From Phycisphaeraceae bacterium (GTDB lineage Bacteria; Planctomycetota; Phycisphaerae; Phycisphaerales; UBA1924), in contig JAHBXF010000001.1 of NCBI GenBank assembly GCA_019636615.1, forward strand, positions 1,426,001 through 1,490,000: a stretch of DNA of 64,000 nt. The letters run 5' to 3'. The translations under genes and the position numbers were made by a program. Each line of letters begins with the position of its first letter. Position 1 is the first letter of the stretch. Shown here one piece after another: positions 9,196 through 17,877 of this stretch. The notes beneath the pieces are model-generated. The model was not told the DNA's origin. It did not search any database and saw nothing but the letters and a program-made list of their open reading frames with translations.

Positions 9196-10014
9196 TCACA
9201 CATTCTTCTTCATCACCGCCGAGTGCGGCGGTCGGTCGTCGCGTTTGAACTTGCGTTCGTAGTTGGTGCCCACCGTCTGTCCTTCGCCGACCCATTCGGG
9301 CGGGGTGAAGGGGAGGAGGTCGAAGGGGGCGCGTGCGCGGCCGTCGGCCTCGGGGTTTGGGGCGGGGGCGATGCCCGGGGGCAGGTGCGGCGGGGGTTTC
9401 CCCAGATCGATCTCGGGCGGGTCGGGTGCGCCGGCGAGCCACGCGGCGTAGGCGGGGCCATCGGTCCAGATGCTGAAGAAGGCCCGGTACCACCGCCAGA
9501 GGTCGTCGTGGTCGGTCACGAGGCGCAGCGTGCCGCCGGGCAGCAGGATGCGCCATGTCTCGGCGAGGAAGCGGTGTTGCACGACACGGTTTTTGTGGTG
9601 CTTGGCTTTGGGCCAGGGGTCTGAGAAGTAGAGGTGCACGTGGGCGACGATGCCGGAGGGGACGCGCCAGCGGATGAAGTCTGCCGCGTCGGTGCGGAGC
9701 ATGCGCACGTTGGTGAGTGCCGCGCGGCGGAGGCGGTCGGCGGTGTAGAGGTAAAACTCGCGGGCCCACTCGATGCCGAGGAAGTTGGTGTGCGGGTTGG
9801 CGCGCGCGGTTTCAAGGATGAAGGTGCCCTTGCCGCAGCCGATCTCGATTTCGAGGGGGTTGGCGGGGGTGGGGAACCAGGCGCGCGGGTCGATGCGTGC
9901 GAGCGAGGGGTTGGCGAGCGCATCATCGGGCAAGATGGGCAGTTCGTCGGCGGTGAGGCCGATGACGCCGGGCGCATCGTCGAGTGGGCGGCCGTGGCCG
10001 AGATTGAAGGACAT
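9196..10014 (-). CDS. trmB: tRNA (guanine-N7-)-methyltransferase
   Basis: TrmB methylates G46 of tRNAs using S-adenosylmethionine. The 272-residue protein contains the SAM-binding motif EIEIGCGKGTFILETA, then NFLGIEW, and the family-specific YFSDPWPKAKHHKNRVV with FLAETWRILLPGGTLRLVTD; the C-terminal TNYERKF is also typical. The frame stays open far upstream over the prkA gene, but homologous sequence begins at MSFNLGH, so the ATG at 10014 is chosen. It is divergent from prkA across about 300 bp. A Pro-rich insertion near the C-terminus (GKPPPHLPPGIAPAPNP) is unusual compared with short TrmB proteins. Confidence 0.94.
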   Translation of the reverse strand: MSFNLGHGRPLDDAPGVIGLTADELPILPDDALANPSLARIDPRAWFPTPANPLEIEIGCGKGTFILETARANPHTNFLGIEWAREFYLYTADRLRRAALTNVRMLRTDAADFIRWRVPSGIVAHVHLYFSDPWPKAKHHKNRVVQHRFLAETWRILLPGGTLRLVTDHDDLWRWYRAFFSIWTDGPAYAAWLAGAPDPPEIDLGKPPPHLPPGIAPAPNPEADGRARAPFDLLPFTPPEWVGEGQTVGTNYERKFKRDDRPPHSAVMKKNV

Positions 10015-10202
10015 GCGGGCGCACCGTAGGGCAGCGCGGGGACATGGGCGGCGTGGGGCCAAGGGTGGGGCGGGGTGCGATGGCGGTTTTTCGTCGCAAA
10101 GGCGTGCGGCGCGGCGGCTTGCGCGCCGGGGCGTGATGAAGACTGAGCGAATGTGTGATCCCCCGGGTGTGGTTGGGCGTATAACCCATTGTCGGGGAAT
10201 CG

Positions 10203-10236
10203 GGCCGCGGGATTGGTGGATGCACAACCCGCGGCC
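10203..10236. promoter_or_regulatory. Strong inverted repeat in the trmB-prkA intergenic region
   Basis: GGCCGCGGG pairs with CCCGCGGCC, extended by TTG/CAA after a one-base bulge, with a 9-nt loop. It lies about 75 bp upstream of the prkA start. No T tract follows on the plus strand. It may be a leader hairpin or protein-binding site for prkA. Confidence 0.45.
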
Positions 10237-10311
10237 GATAGTGAATGCAGCCGGAACGTCGGGGGCCTTGCGCCCCGGAAGGAAATGTCCTGAAGAAGCG
10301 GAGGGCACGCG

Positions 10312-12483
10312 ATGACGGAGTATCGCGACAGCGGCATGTCGGCCTCGGAGCGCACGCAAGCACAGAGCGGTGCACCCGCGGGGCTTTCGTCCAAGGACCT
10401 TGCGGGGCTGGTCGAGTCGCGGCTCGATCGGCAGCGCTTCCAGGACCATCACTGGTCGGGCACGTTCTGGGAATACCTCGACATCTGCGCTCAGAACCCG
10501 GGCGTGGTGCGCAACGCCTACCAGCGCTTGTACGACGCGGTGCAGGGGCACGGCTTCGAGAAGTACCGGCTCTTCAAGAAGGAAGTGATCAGGTACAACT
10601 TCTTCGCCGACCCCTTCGACAAGGGCGCCGATGCCATCTTCGGGCTTGACTTTGCGCTGATGCAACTGGTCGATTTTCTGCGCTCGGCCGCGGAGGGGTA
10701 CGGCACGGACAAGCGCATCCTGCTGCTGCACGGGCCGGTGGGCAGCAGCAAGAGCACGATCGCGCGGCTGATGAAGAAAGGGCTTGAGCACTACAGCCGC
10801 ACGCCCGAGGGCGCGCTCTATTCGTTCTCGTGGCTGCTGGATGAAGACTGCGACGTGTCGCCCGCCGAGGGCAACCCGCGCGAGGCGGTGAAGTCTCACG
10901 CGTTCGCCTGCCCGATGCACGAAGAACCGCTGGTGCTGATCCCGCGTGAGGCGCGCGACGACGTGGTCGCCAGGTTGAACGAGGCGTACCGGCCGCGCTA
11001 CCACAACGGGCGGCTGCGGGTGACGGGCGAGCCCGACCCCTTCTGCCGGCGCATCCTCGAAAACCTGATGGCCTTTTATGGCGGGGACTGGCGCAAGGTG
11101 ATGGAGCACGTGCGCGTGCGGCGCATCGTGCTCAGCGAGAAGGACCGCGTGGGCATCGGCACCTTCCAGCCCAAGGATGAAAAGAACCAGGACTCGACGG
11201 AACTGACGGGGGACATCAACTACCGCAAGATCGCGATGTACGGCAGCGACAGCGACCCTCGCGCGTTCAACTTCGACGGCGAGTTGAACATCGCCAACCG
11301 CGGCATCTGCGAGTTCATCGAGGTGCTCAAGCTCGACGTGGCCTTCCTCTACGACCTGCTGGGGGCGAGCCAGGAGCACACGATCAAGCCCAAGAAGTTC
11401 GCGCAGACGTACATCGACGAGGTGATCCTGGGGCACACCAACGAGCCCGAGTACAAGCGGCTGCAGAGCAACGAGATGATGGAGGCCTTCCGCGACCGCA
11501 CGATCAAGATCGACATCCCGTACAACATCAGGCTCGACGACGAGGTGCGCATCTACCAGAAAGACTTCGGCGAGGGGCGGATCAAGAACATCCACGTGGC
11601 CCCGCACACGCTCGAGGTGGCGGCGATGTGGGCGGTGCTGACGCGGCTTGAAGAGCCCAAGAAGGCGGGCCTGACGCTGATGCAGAAACTGAAGTTGTAC
11701 AACGGCAAGAGCATCCCCGGGTTTACCGAAGACTCGGTGAAGGAACTCAAGGAGGAGGCGGCCCGCGAGGGGATGAACGGCATCTCGCCGCGCTATATCC
11801 AGGACAAAATCAGCAACGCGCTGGTGGGGCGGCAGGCGATCGAGGAGCGGTGCATCAACCCGTTCATGGTGCTCAACGAACTCGAGTCGGGCATCTCGCA
11901 CCACAGCCTGGTGAGCGACGAGAACACGCGCAAGCGCTACAAGGAACTGCTGGCGGTGGTGAAGGAAGAGTACGAGGACATCATCAAGGGCGAAGTGCAG
12001 CGTGCGATCTCGGCCGACGAGGACGCCATCCGCCGGCTGTGCGCCAACTACATCGAGAACGTACGGGCCTACACCCAGAAAGAGCGCGTGAAGAACCGCT
12101 ACACCGGGCGCGACGACGAGCCAGACGAGCGACTCATGCGCAGCATCGAGGAGAAGATCGACATCCCCGACAGCCGCAAGGACGACTTCCGCCAGGAGAT
12201 CATGAACTACATCGGCGCGCTGGCGCTCGACGGCAAGAAGTTCGAATACAACACCAACGCGCGGCTGTACCGCGCGCTGGAACTCAAACTCTTCGAGGAC
12301 CAGCGCGACACCATCAAGCTCAAGAACCTGGTGAGCAGCGTGGTGGACGACGAGACGCAGGCGAAGATCGACGTGGTCAAGCAGCGGCTCATCAAGCAGT
12401 TCGGCTATAACGAGACGAGCGCCACCGATGTGCTCAACTACGTGGCGAGCATCTTCGCCCGGGGCGACAGCAAGGGGCGGTGA
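10312..12483 (+). CDS. prkA: PrkA-type serine protein kinase (AAA+ fold)
   Basis: 723 residues, somewhat longer than the roughly 640-residue E. coli YeaG. The family couples an AAA-like ATPase core to a C-terminal kinase-like region and acts in stress and stationary-phase responses. Seen here: the conserved N-terminal FWEYLDIC and [12 protein letters not shown] region, Walker [10 protein letters not shown] (about residues 141-149), [26 protein letters not shown], and [19 protein letters not shown] with IDIPYNIRL. The start ATG follows an AGCGGAGGG stretch. In many bacteria prkA is followed by yeaH (DUF444) and spoVR; here an IS element starts immediately after the stop codon and neither partner follows in the window. 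The stop codon TGA lies within the target-site duplication of that IS (GTGA, 12480-12483). Confidence 0.95.
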   Translation: MTEYRDSGMSASERTQAQSGAPAGLSSKDLAGLVESRLDRQRFQDHHWSGTFWEYLDICAQNPGVVRNAYQRLYDAVQGHGFEKYRLFKKEVIRYNFFADPFDKGADAIFGLDFALMQLVDFLRSAAEGYGTDKRILLLHGPVGSSKSTIARLMKKGLEHYSRTPEGALYSFSWLLDEDCDVSPAEGNPREAVKSHAFACPMHEEPLVLIPREARDDVVARLNEAYRPRYHNGRLRVTGEPDPFCRRILENLMAFYGGDWRKVMEHVRVRRIVLSEKDRVGIGTFQPKDEKNQDSTELTGDINYRKIAMYGSDSDPRAFNFDGELNIANRGICEFIEVLKLDVAFLYDLLGASQEHTIKPKKFAQTYIDEVILGHTNEPEYKRLQSNEMMEAFRDRTIKIDIPYNIRLDDEVRIYQKDFGEGRIKNIHVAPHTLEVAAMWAVLTRLEEPKKAGLTLMQKLKLYNGKSIPGFTEDSVKELKEEAAREGMNGISPRYIQDKISNALVGRQAIEERCINPFMVLNELESGISHHSLVSDENTRKRYKELLAVVKEEYEDIIKGEVQRAISADEDAIRRLCANYIENVRAYTQKERVKNRYTGRDDEPDERLMRSIEEKIDIPDSRKDDFRQEIMNYIGALALDGKKFEYNTNARLYRALELKLFEDQRDTIKLKNLVSSVVDDETQAKIDVVKQRLIKQFGYNETSATDVLNYVASIFARGDSKGR

Positions 12484-12512
12484 TGACCTGCCCCCACTTT
12501 CTGTACCAGGTC

Positions 12513-13421
12513 CTATGAGAGTCGGTTGATTGTACCGGCCATCGCCTCGATCATGAACGGATCCGTCTCGTGGGGGGTAGAGGGGTGAGTTTGAGAGGGG
12601 AGAGGGGCCTCGTCTCCCCTCTCAAGATTCGCCGCGTACACCGCCGGCGGGACATACCCCAGCGACGAGTGCGGCCGACGATGGTTGTACTCGTTCTTCC
12701 ACGCCGCGGCCAGCGCCTTGGCCTCCCGCACATCCGCGAACTCTTCAGCGTTGAGCAGTTCATCTCGCAGCCGCGAGTGGAAGCTCTCGGCGTACCCGTT
12801 CTCCCACGGGCTCCCGGGCGCGATGTACAGGTTCTCTATGCCCGTGATCTCGGCCATCCGCCTGAGGGCCTTGGCCACGAACTCCGGCCCGTTGTCGCTG
12901 CGGATGTGCACCGGCACCCCGCGGATGGTCATCAACTCCGTCAGCACATCAACAACGTCCGCGCCGGTGATGCACCGGTCCACCTCCAGCGCCAGGCACT
13001 CCCGCGTGAACTCATCGATCACGCTCAAGCACTTGAGCTGACGGTCACGCTCATCCCGGTCATAGATGAAGTCCACGCACCACACATGGTCCTTGTGCTC
13101 GGCCCGACGCCGCACGATGCCGTTCTCCGAGTGGCCCAGACGCCTGCGTTTGTGCTGCTTCTGGGGCACTCTGAAGCCCTCACGACGCCACAGCCGGTGC
13201 ACACGCTTGAAGTTCACGCGGAACCCTTCGAGCCGCAGCATCCCGCACATCATCCGGTAGCCACGCCGAGGATGCCGACGGACCAGCTCGTGCATCCGCT
13301 GCACCAGACGCGCATCATCGTCTCTGGGCACAGCCTTGTACCGCTGGGTCGATCGCGCCTGGCCGAGCACGCGGCACACGCGCCGCTGCGACCGATGCAG
13401 TTGATTCTGTACGTGCGTCAC
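12513..13421 (-). CDS. IS3-family transposase OrfB (DDE integrase domain), copy A
   Basis: 302 residues. An N-terminal HTH_21-like region (HPRRGYRMMCGML...GFRVNFKRVHRLWR) precedes the rve integrase core. The catalytic triad is visible: D in WCVDFIYD, D in IRSDNGPEF, and E in GYAESFHSRLRDELLN, with the K/R and NHRRPHSSLGY tail typical of IS3 OrfB. It starts with a GTG that overlaps the orfA stop (GTGA), and a fusion OrfAB by programmed frameshift is usual for the family. Copy A has Pro where copies B and C have Ser near the C-terminus (HETDPF versus HETDSF). Confidence 0.95.
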   Translation of the reverse strand: MTHVQNQLHRSQRRVCRVLGQARSTQRYKAVPRDDDARLVQRMHELVRRHPRRGYRMMCGMLRLEGFRVNFKRVHRLWRREGFRVPQKQHKRRRLGHSENGIVRRRAEHKDHVWCVDFIYDRDERDRQLKCLSVIDEFTRECLALEVDRCITGADVVDVLTELMTIRGVPVHIRSDNGPEFVAKALRRMAEITGIENLYIAPGSPWENGYAESFHSRLRDELLNAEEFADVREAKALAAAWKNEYNHRRPHSSLGYVPPAVYAANLERGDEAPLPSQTHPSTPHETDPFMIEAMAGTINRLS

Positions 13422-13729
13422 GACGCCCCTCCTCCGCGAGGGGCTCGCGGCTTTCCCAGGTAGTCGTTGGCCTCCTTGAGGATCGAGATGTCGATCGCCT
13501 GCTCGGCCACCAGCCGCTTGAGCCGCGCGTTCTCGAGTTCCAGATCCTTCAGCCGCCGCGCCTCATCGGCCTGCATCCCTCCGTACTGGTTCCGCCATCG
13601 GGCGTAGGTCTGCTCGCTGACCCCCAGAGCCTGCACCACCTGCGCCACGCTCTTGCCCGCCGCGAGCATCGCGTCCGCCTCCCGCAGCTTCTTCACGATC
13701 TGTTCCGCCGAGTGTCTTGTCCGCTTCAT
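13418..13729 (-). CDS. IS3-family transposase OrfA (HTH, leucine-zipper), copy A
   Basis: 103 residues: a helix-turn-helix domain (HSAEQIVKKLREADAMLAAG, GVSEQTYARWRNQYGG) that binds the element ends, followed by a heptad-like coiled coil (DLELENARLKRLVAEQAIDI) used for multimerisation. It overlaps orfB by four bases. Identical in protein sequence to OrfA of copies B and C. Confidence 0.95.
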   Translation of the reverse strand: MKRTRHSAEQIVKKLREADAMLAAGKSVAQVVQALGVSEQTYARWRNQYGGMQADEARRLKDLELENARLKRLVAEQAIDISILKEANDYLGKPRAPRGGGAS

Positions 13730-13844
13730 CTTCGAGAGTCTCCTGGGCGCGACCGGCGGCCCTCGGGACTCTCATAGTTGGTGGATCAGGTGTCGGGGGG
13801 CAGGCCAGTGATGCCCGGCGAGTTGCACTCCCTACCATCGCGCT

Positions 13845-14708
13845 GTGAACAAGATAGCCACAAAGCGCCGCGCGGGTTCCCTCGATGATCGGGGAGAGGC
13901 GCTCAGGTTCAAGCCTGAGCGTGATGTTTCGCGCTGGCTTGTCCCCTCCTTGCAATGCTTTGGTGTGGTCTGTTTCATATCACTTGTCATCGATCTCAAT
14001 CTCTTCCCGCTATCGCTGGGCGATTCGCCTCGGTGGCACTTTGGGTTCGTTGTTGTCCTGTCATGTGCCGCTGGGCTTCTTTGTTCGGGGAGATTCAGGT
14101 CTTCGCAGATGCCAACTCTCTCAGAGCACCTCACAGCCCTCAGGATGTGCGGGGCGTGTGGGGGTGACCTACGCACGGCAAAGGTACACCCGGACGGTTG
14201 CGTGCTCTGCCCGGAGTGCGGCGCGGCGTGGCACCGTGAACGTTACTGGCCGGTAGATGTGGCCGCGATTGACCCCGCGGCTCTACGCGCGCTGGTCAAA
14301 AAGGGATGCCTCGCGAAGCGGGGGCGATTGTTCACCGACAAGGACGGAAGGGTATTGGAAGTGGATTTGATCACGCCGCAGTTGTGGGGCAGAGGAAGGG
14401 CCCCTGCGGGTGTTGAAGCCCGCTTCCTGAAATACTTTCCGGGGAAAGTGTACGGGGCCATCGTGATGGTCTTTGTCGCACTGTCCATGCTGCACATAGC
14501 ACGCACACTCTGGAACTATAAACTCTATGATATTGCCCCACATGATCCGATCGTTCTTCACTGGGCTTTTCAGGGTGCTATTGTGTCAGTCTTTCTCCTC
14601 TGTCTACTGATCGGCAAGTTCAGTCTCCGCATGCCCATCGTGAAGAACGTGACTGGCAGCGGTGCCGGCCAACCGCAGGCGGAAGAATCCGTGGCTGCCA
14701 AGGGCTGA
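13845..14708 (+). CDS. Zinc-ribbon membrane protein, tandem paralogue 1
   Basis: 287 residues, unnamed family. A short shared N-terminus (NKIATKRRAGSLDDRGEALRF) is followed by two hydrophobic segments (about 32-52 and 64-82), a cytosolic-type zinc ribbon (C102-x2-C105 ... C122-x2-C125, with an additional C119), a conserved block DPAALRALVKKG, and two further hydrophobic segments (about 203-222 and 242-262) before a short tail. The GTG start is chosen because the same context (CCCTACCAT...GTG, encoding the shared N-terminus) precedes paralogues 2 and 4. It lies 37 bp from the end of IS copy A and is followed by three relatives in the same orientation. Function unknown; ribbon plus membrane segments suggests a scaffold or sensor. 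Confidence 0.7.
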   Translation: MNKIATKRRAGSLDDRGEALRFKPERDVSRWLVPSLQCFGVVCFISLVIDLNLFPLSLGDSPRWHFGFVVVLSCAAGLLCSGRFRSSQMPTLSEHLTALRMCGACGGDLRTAKVHPDGCVLCPECGAAWHRERYWPVDVAAIDPAALRALVKKGCLAKRGRLFTDKDGRVLEVDLITPQLWGRGRAPAGVEARFLKYFPGKVYGAIVMVFVALSMLHIARTLWNYKLYDIAPHDPIVLHWAFQGAIVSVFLLCLLIGKFSLRMPIVKNVTGSGAGQPQAEESVAAKG

Positions 14709-14795
14709 ATGGTCTTCGCAGGGGGCGCACGCAGTCATAGAGTCGCCCGGCGAAGCCCGCTACGGCTCGGCAATCGCACGCCCTACCATGGCGGC

Positions 14796-15662
14796 GTGTT
14801 CAACAAGATAGCCACAAAGCGCGGCGCGGGTTCTCTCGACGACCGGGGAGAGGCGCTCAGGTTCAAGCCTGAAGGCGATCCTTCGGGCAAGCGCTGGCTC
14901 CTCAGCGTCATGACCTATTTGACTTTAGCCTTTGCCGCGACACTCATCTTCGGTCTCATTACTGGGCCGTCGGCTGCATCGCATCCACTGAGAGACGTGA
15001 TCATTCTTGTCGTGCTCTTGGCCCTTGTGACTCTTTATGCTCGTACCAAGTCGTCGCAGATGGCCGCCGTCTCGGAGCACCTCACGGCCCTCAGGATGTG
15101 CGGGGCGTGCGGGGGTGACCTGCGCACGGCGGATGTACACCCCGACGGCTGCGTGCTCTGCCCGGAGTGCGGCGCGGCATGGCGCAGTGACCGTTTCGGA
15201 GCGGTAGATTTGGCCGCGCTTGATCCCGCGACTCTCCGCTCGCTGATCAAGAAGGGGTACCTCGCGAAGCGAAGCCAGATGACGACGGACAAACTCGGAG
15301 GGCACCTCGAAGTGGCTTTGAAGACGCCGCTGCACTGGCTGGGCAGTGGAAGGGCTCCCGCGGTTGTGGATGCTCGCTTCTTGAAGTACTCTCCGGGGAA
15401 AGTGCACGGGATCATCCTAAAGGTCGGTCTTGCTGTGACCCTACTCGGACTTGCCTACGTATCCCGGGGATTCATATTCGATTATATTGTGCATCAGAAT
15501 CGCAGCTCCGCTACCGGTGGCGTACTGGTATTGCTCGTCACAAACTGGTTCATGGTCATGCTGAGCGGCCAGTTCAGTCTCCGCATGCCAATCGTGAGAA
15601 TCATGCCGGGCAGCAACGCCGGCCAACCGCTGGCGGAAGTATCCGTTGCTGCCAACGGCTGA
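14796..15662 (+). CDS. Zinc-ribbon membrane protein, tandem paralogue 2
   Basis: 288 residues, the closest relative of paralogue 1: the N-terminus FNKIATKRGAGSLDDRGEALRF, the ribbon MCGACGGDLRTADVHPDGC with CPECGAAW, the block DPATLRSLIKKGYLAKR and the C-terminal FSLRMPIVRIMPGSNAGQP all match it. Two hydrophobic segments before and two after the ribbon predict four membrane helices. The open frame reaches back to 14709, but the GTG at 14796 sits in the CCCTACCAT...GTG context common to the family and starts the shared N-terminus. It follows paralogue 1 by 87 bp and precedes paralogue 3 by 11 bp. Confidence 0.7.
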   Translation: MFNKIATKRGAGSLDDRGEALRFKPEGDPSGKRWLLSVMTYLTLAFAATLIFGLITGPSAASHPLRDVIILVVLLALVTLYARTKSSQMAAVSEHLTALRMCGACGGDLRTADVHPDGCVLCPECGAAWRSDRFGAVDLAALDPATLRSLIKKGYLAKRSQMTTDKLGGHLEVALKTPLHWLGSGRAPAVVDARFLKYSPGKVHGIILKVGLAVTLLGLAYVSRGFIFDYIVHQNRSSATGGVLVLLVTNWFMVMLSGQFSLRMPIVRIMPGSNAGQPLAEVSVAANG

Positions 15663-15673
15663 ATGATCTACGC

Positions 15674-16690
15674 ATGATGTTCGCCAGATTCAGAGCGCGC
15701 GGCGCAAAGTTCCTCGATGACCGAGGTGAGCCGCTGGCGTTGCCCCCGCATCGAGAACTGGCCAACCGGTTGGGCGTGCGATGGGTCAGTGCCATCTTTT
15801 GGATTTTCGCTTTGACCCTGCTGGCGCTGTGGCTTATCTACTCGGCACCTCTTGGCACAAGCCCGTTATCTTTGCAGCAGTCGATTTTCTTCTTCACGAT
15901 GGCCCTCGTGATACCTCTCGCGAGAATGTCCTTGGCATCCTTGAATACGTCCCGTTTGACGCCACTCGCGGCGCAGCTGACAGCACATGGGGTTTGCGGG
16001 GCGTGCGGGTATGACCTGCGCGCGTGTGGTGTTCAGGCCGATGGGTGTGTAGTTTGCCCGGAATGTGGCGCGGCGTGGCACCGTGATCGCTTTGTGCTGG
16101 GTGAAAAGCCAAAGCTTGAATCCCCTTCTCTTCGCGCGCTGGTTAAGAAGGGTCATGTCACCAAGGACTGGCACGAAGCCGCCGATGACCGCGGCATGTT
16201 GCTGGATCAGCACTTGCGGTGGCCGCCTTGCTGGCTGGGAACGGGCAAGGCCCCGCCGGAACTCGAAGAGCGCTTCGTTGCGGCCGCGCGAATGAGAATC
16301 AGGCGGTTTTGGATGGTCGCCATTCCTACCGCGATTGTGCTCTGGGCCGTGGCTGTGCCTGCGTTTTCATCCACCTCACATGCGCGCGACGTTGATCAGG
16401 TCATGTTTGTGATCTTCATCACGGGGCTGATCATGGCGTTTGCGCTGTGGGCGGCGTGGAGGGTGTACAGCGATTACATTGTTCTGCTCACGCCAATCAC
16501 TGGCACCGGGTTGTGCAGCAACTGCGGTAGACAGCTGCCTTCGGATGGCCCCATAACTTTCGACGGGTGTACGGTGTGTACCGGGTGCAAACGTGCGTGG
16601 AAGTGGCCGGCGCAAGGGGCACGCGCACCCGGGGAAGAGGCGTGTCGCGATGGCCGTTATTCGGAGCCGGTGAACGCCAAGTGCGGGTGA
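15674..16690 (+). CDS. Zinc-ribbon membrane protein with second C-terminal ribbon, tandem paralogue 3
   Basis: 338 residues, a more divergent family member. It keeps KFLDDRGEPLALPP near the N-terminus, two hydrophobic segments, the ribbon VCGACGYDLRACGVQADGC/CPECGAAW, the LRALVKKG block and two later hydrophobic segments. Unlike paralogues 1 and 2 it ends with a second Cys cluster (LCSNCGRQL ... CTVCTGCKRAWKW) at about residues 280-312, another potential zinc ribbon. Two consecutive ATG codons (15674, 15677) are possible starts. It closely follows paralogue 2, so cotranscription is plausible. Function unknown. Confidence 0.7.
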   Translation: MMFARFRARGAKFLDDRGEPLALPPHRELANRLGVRWVSAIFWIFALTLLALWLIYSAPLGTSPLSLQQSIFFFTMALVIPLARMSLASLNTSRLTPLAAQLTAHGVCGACGYDLRACGVQADGCVVCPECGAAWHRDRFVLGEKPKLESPSLRALVKKGHVTKDWHEAADDRGMLLDQHLRWPPCWLGTGKAPPELEERFVAAARMRIRRFWMVAIPTAIVLWAVAVPAFSSTSHARDVDQVMFVIFITGLIMAFALWAAWRVYSDYIVLLTPITGTGLCSNCGRQLPSDGPITFDGCTVCTGCKRAWKWPAQGARAPGEEACRDGRYSEPVNAKCG

Positions 16691-16849
16691 ATCCGCCGAA
16701 CCTCACGCCCTACCATCGAGCCGTGTTCACCAAGAGAGCCATAAAGCCATGTGCAGGCTCCGTCGATGGCCTGGCCTGCCCCCCGAAACCTGATCCACCA
16801 ACTATGAGAGTCCCGAGGGCCGCCGGTCGCGGCCAGGAGACTCTCGAAG

Positions 16850-17161
16850 ATGAAGCGGACAAGACACTCGGCGGAACAGATCGTGAAGAAGCTGCGGGAG
16901 GCGGACGCGATGCTCGCGGCGGGCAAGAGCGTGGCGCAGGTGGTGCAGGCTCTGGGGGTCAGCGAGCAGACCTACGCCCGATGGCGGAACCAGTATGGAG
17001 GGATGCAGGCCGATGAGGCGCGGCGGCTGAAGGATCTGGAACTCGAGAACGCGCGGCTCAAGCGGCTGGTGGCCGAGCAGGCGATCGACATCTCGATCCT
17101 CAAGGAGGCCAACGACTACCTGGGAAAGCCGCGAGCCCCTCGCGGAGGAGGGGCGTCGTGA
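16850..17161 (+). CDS. IS3-family transposase OrfA, copy B
   Basis: 103 residues, identical in protein sequence to OrfA of copies A and C, with the same helix-turn-helix and coiled-coil layout. It is intact although its partner orfB in this copy is broken by insertion of copy C. Confidence 0.93.
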   Translation: MKRTRHSAEQIVKKLREADAMLAAGKSVAQVVQALGVSEQTYARWRNQYGGMQADEARRLKDLELENARLKRLVAEQAIDISILKEANDYLGKPRAPRGGGAS

Positions 17162-17565
17162 CGCACGTACAGAATCAACTGCATCGGTCGCAGCGGCGCG
17201 TGTGCCGCGTGCTCGGCCAGGCGCGATCGACCCAGCGGTACAAGGCTGTGCCCAGAGACGATGATGCGCGTCTGGTGCAGCGGATGCACGAGCTGGTCCG
17301 TCGGCATCCTCGGCGTGGCTACCGGATGATGTGCGGGATGCTGCGGCTCGAAGGGTTCCGCGTGAACTTCAAGCGCGTGCACCGGCTGTGGCGTCGTGAG
17401 GGCTTCAGAGTGCCCCAGAAGCAGCACAAACGCAGGCGTCTGGGCCACTCGGAGAACGGCATCGTGCGGCGTCGGGCCGAGCACAAGTGGCCTGCCCCCC
17501 GACACCTGATCCACCAACTATGAGAGTCCCGAGGGCCGCCGGTCGCGGCCAGGAGACTCTCGAAG

Positions 17566-17877
17566 ATGAAGCGGACAAGACACTCGGCGGAACAGATCGT
17601 GAAGAAGCTGCGGGAGGCGGACGCGATGCTCGCGGCGGGCAAGAGCGTGGCGCAGGTGGTGCAGGCTCTGGGGGTCAGCGAGCAGACCTACGCCCGATGG
17701 CGGAACCAGTACGGAGGGATGCAGGCCGATGAGGCGCGGCGGCTGAAGGATCTGGAACTCGAGAACGCGCGGCTCAAGCGGCTGGTGGCCGAGCAGGCGA
17801 TCGACATCTCGATCCTCAAGGAGGCCAACGACTACCTGGGAAAGCCGCGAGCCCCTCGCGGAGGAGGGGCGTCGTGA
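17566..17877 (+). CDS. IS3-family transposase OrfA, copy C
   Basis: 103 residues, same sequence as OrfA of the other copies: DNA-binding helix-turn-helix in the first half and a coiled coil in the second. Its stop overlaps the orfB start as GTGA. Confidence 0.95.
   Translation: MKRTRHSAEQIVKKLREADAMLAAGKSVAQVVQALGVSEQTYARWRNQYGGMQADEARRLKDLELENARLKRLVAEQAIDISILKEANDYLGKPRAPRGGGAS

Larger units (their letters stand above)
12484..13807 (-). mobile_element. IS3-family (IS407-like) insertion sequence, copy A, complete
   Basis: A 1324-bp element whose imperfect terminal inverted repeats begin TGACCTGCCCCC and TGGCCTGCCCCC. It is flanked by the 4-bp direct repeat GTGA (12480-12483 and 13808-13811), the 4-bp duplication expected of the IS407 group. 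It encodes orfA and orfB on the minus strand. The left end abuts the prkA stop codon exactly. Two further copies (B and C) in opposite orientation lie 3 kb away and are almost identical, implying recent activity. Confidence 0.95.

Noticed and set aside
10015..11904. N-terminal extension of TrmB reaching 630 residues over prkA
   Set aside because: The extension has no homology features and lies antisense to prkA; TrmB motifs and normal length start at 10014.
17158..17523. A separate 121-residue transposase gene
   Set aside because: It is only the first part of copy B orfB that runs into the end of copy C; its last residues are encoded by the inserted element end.
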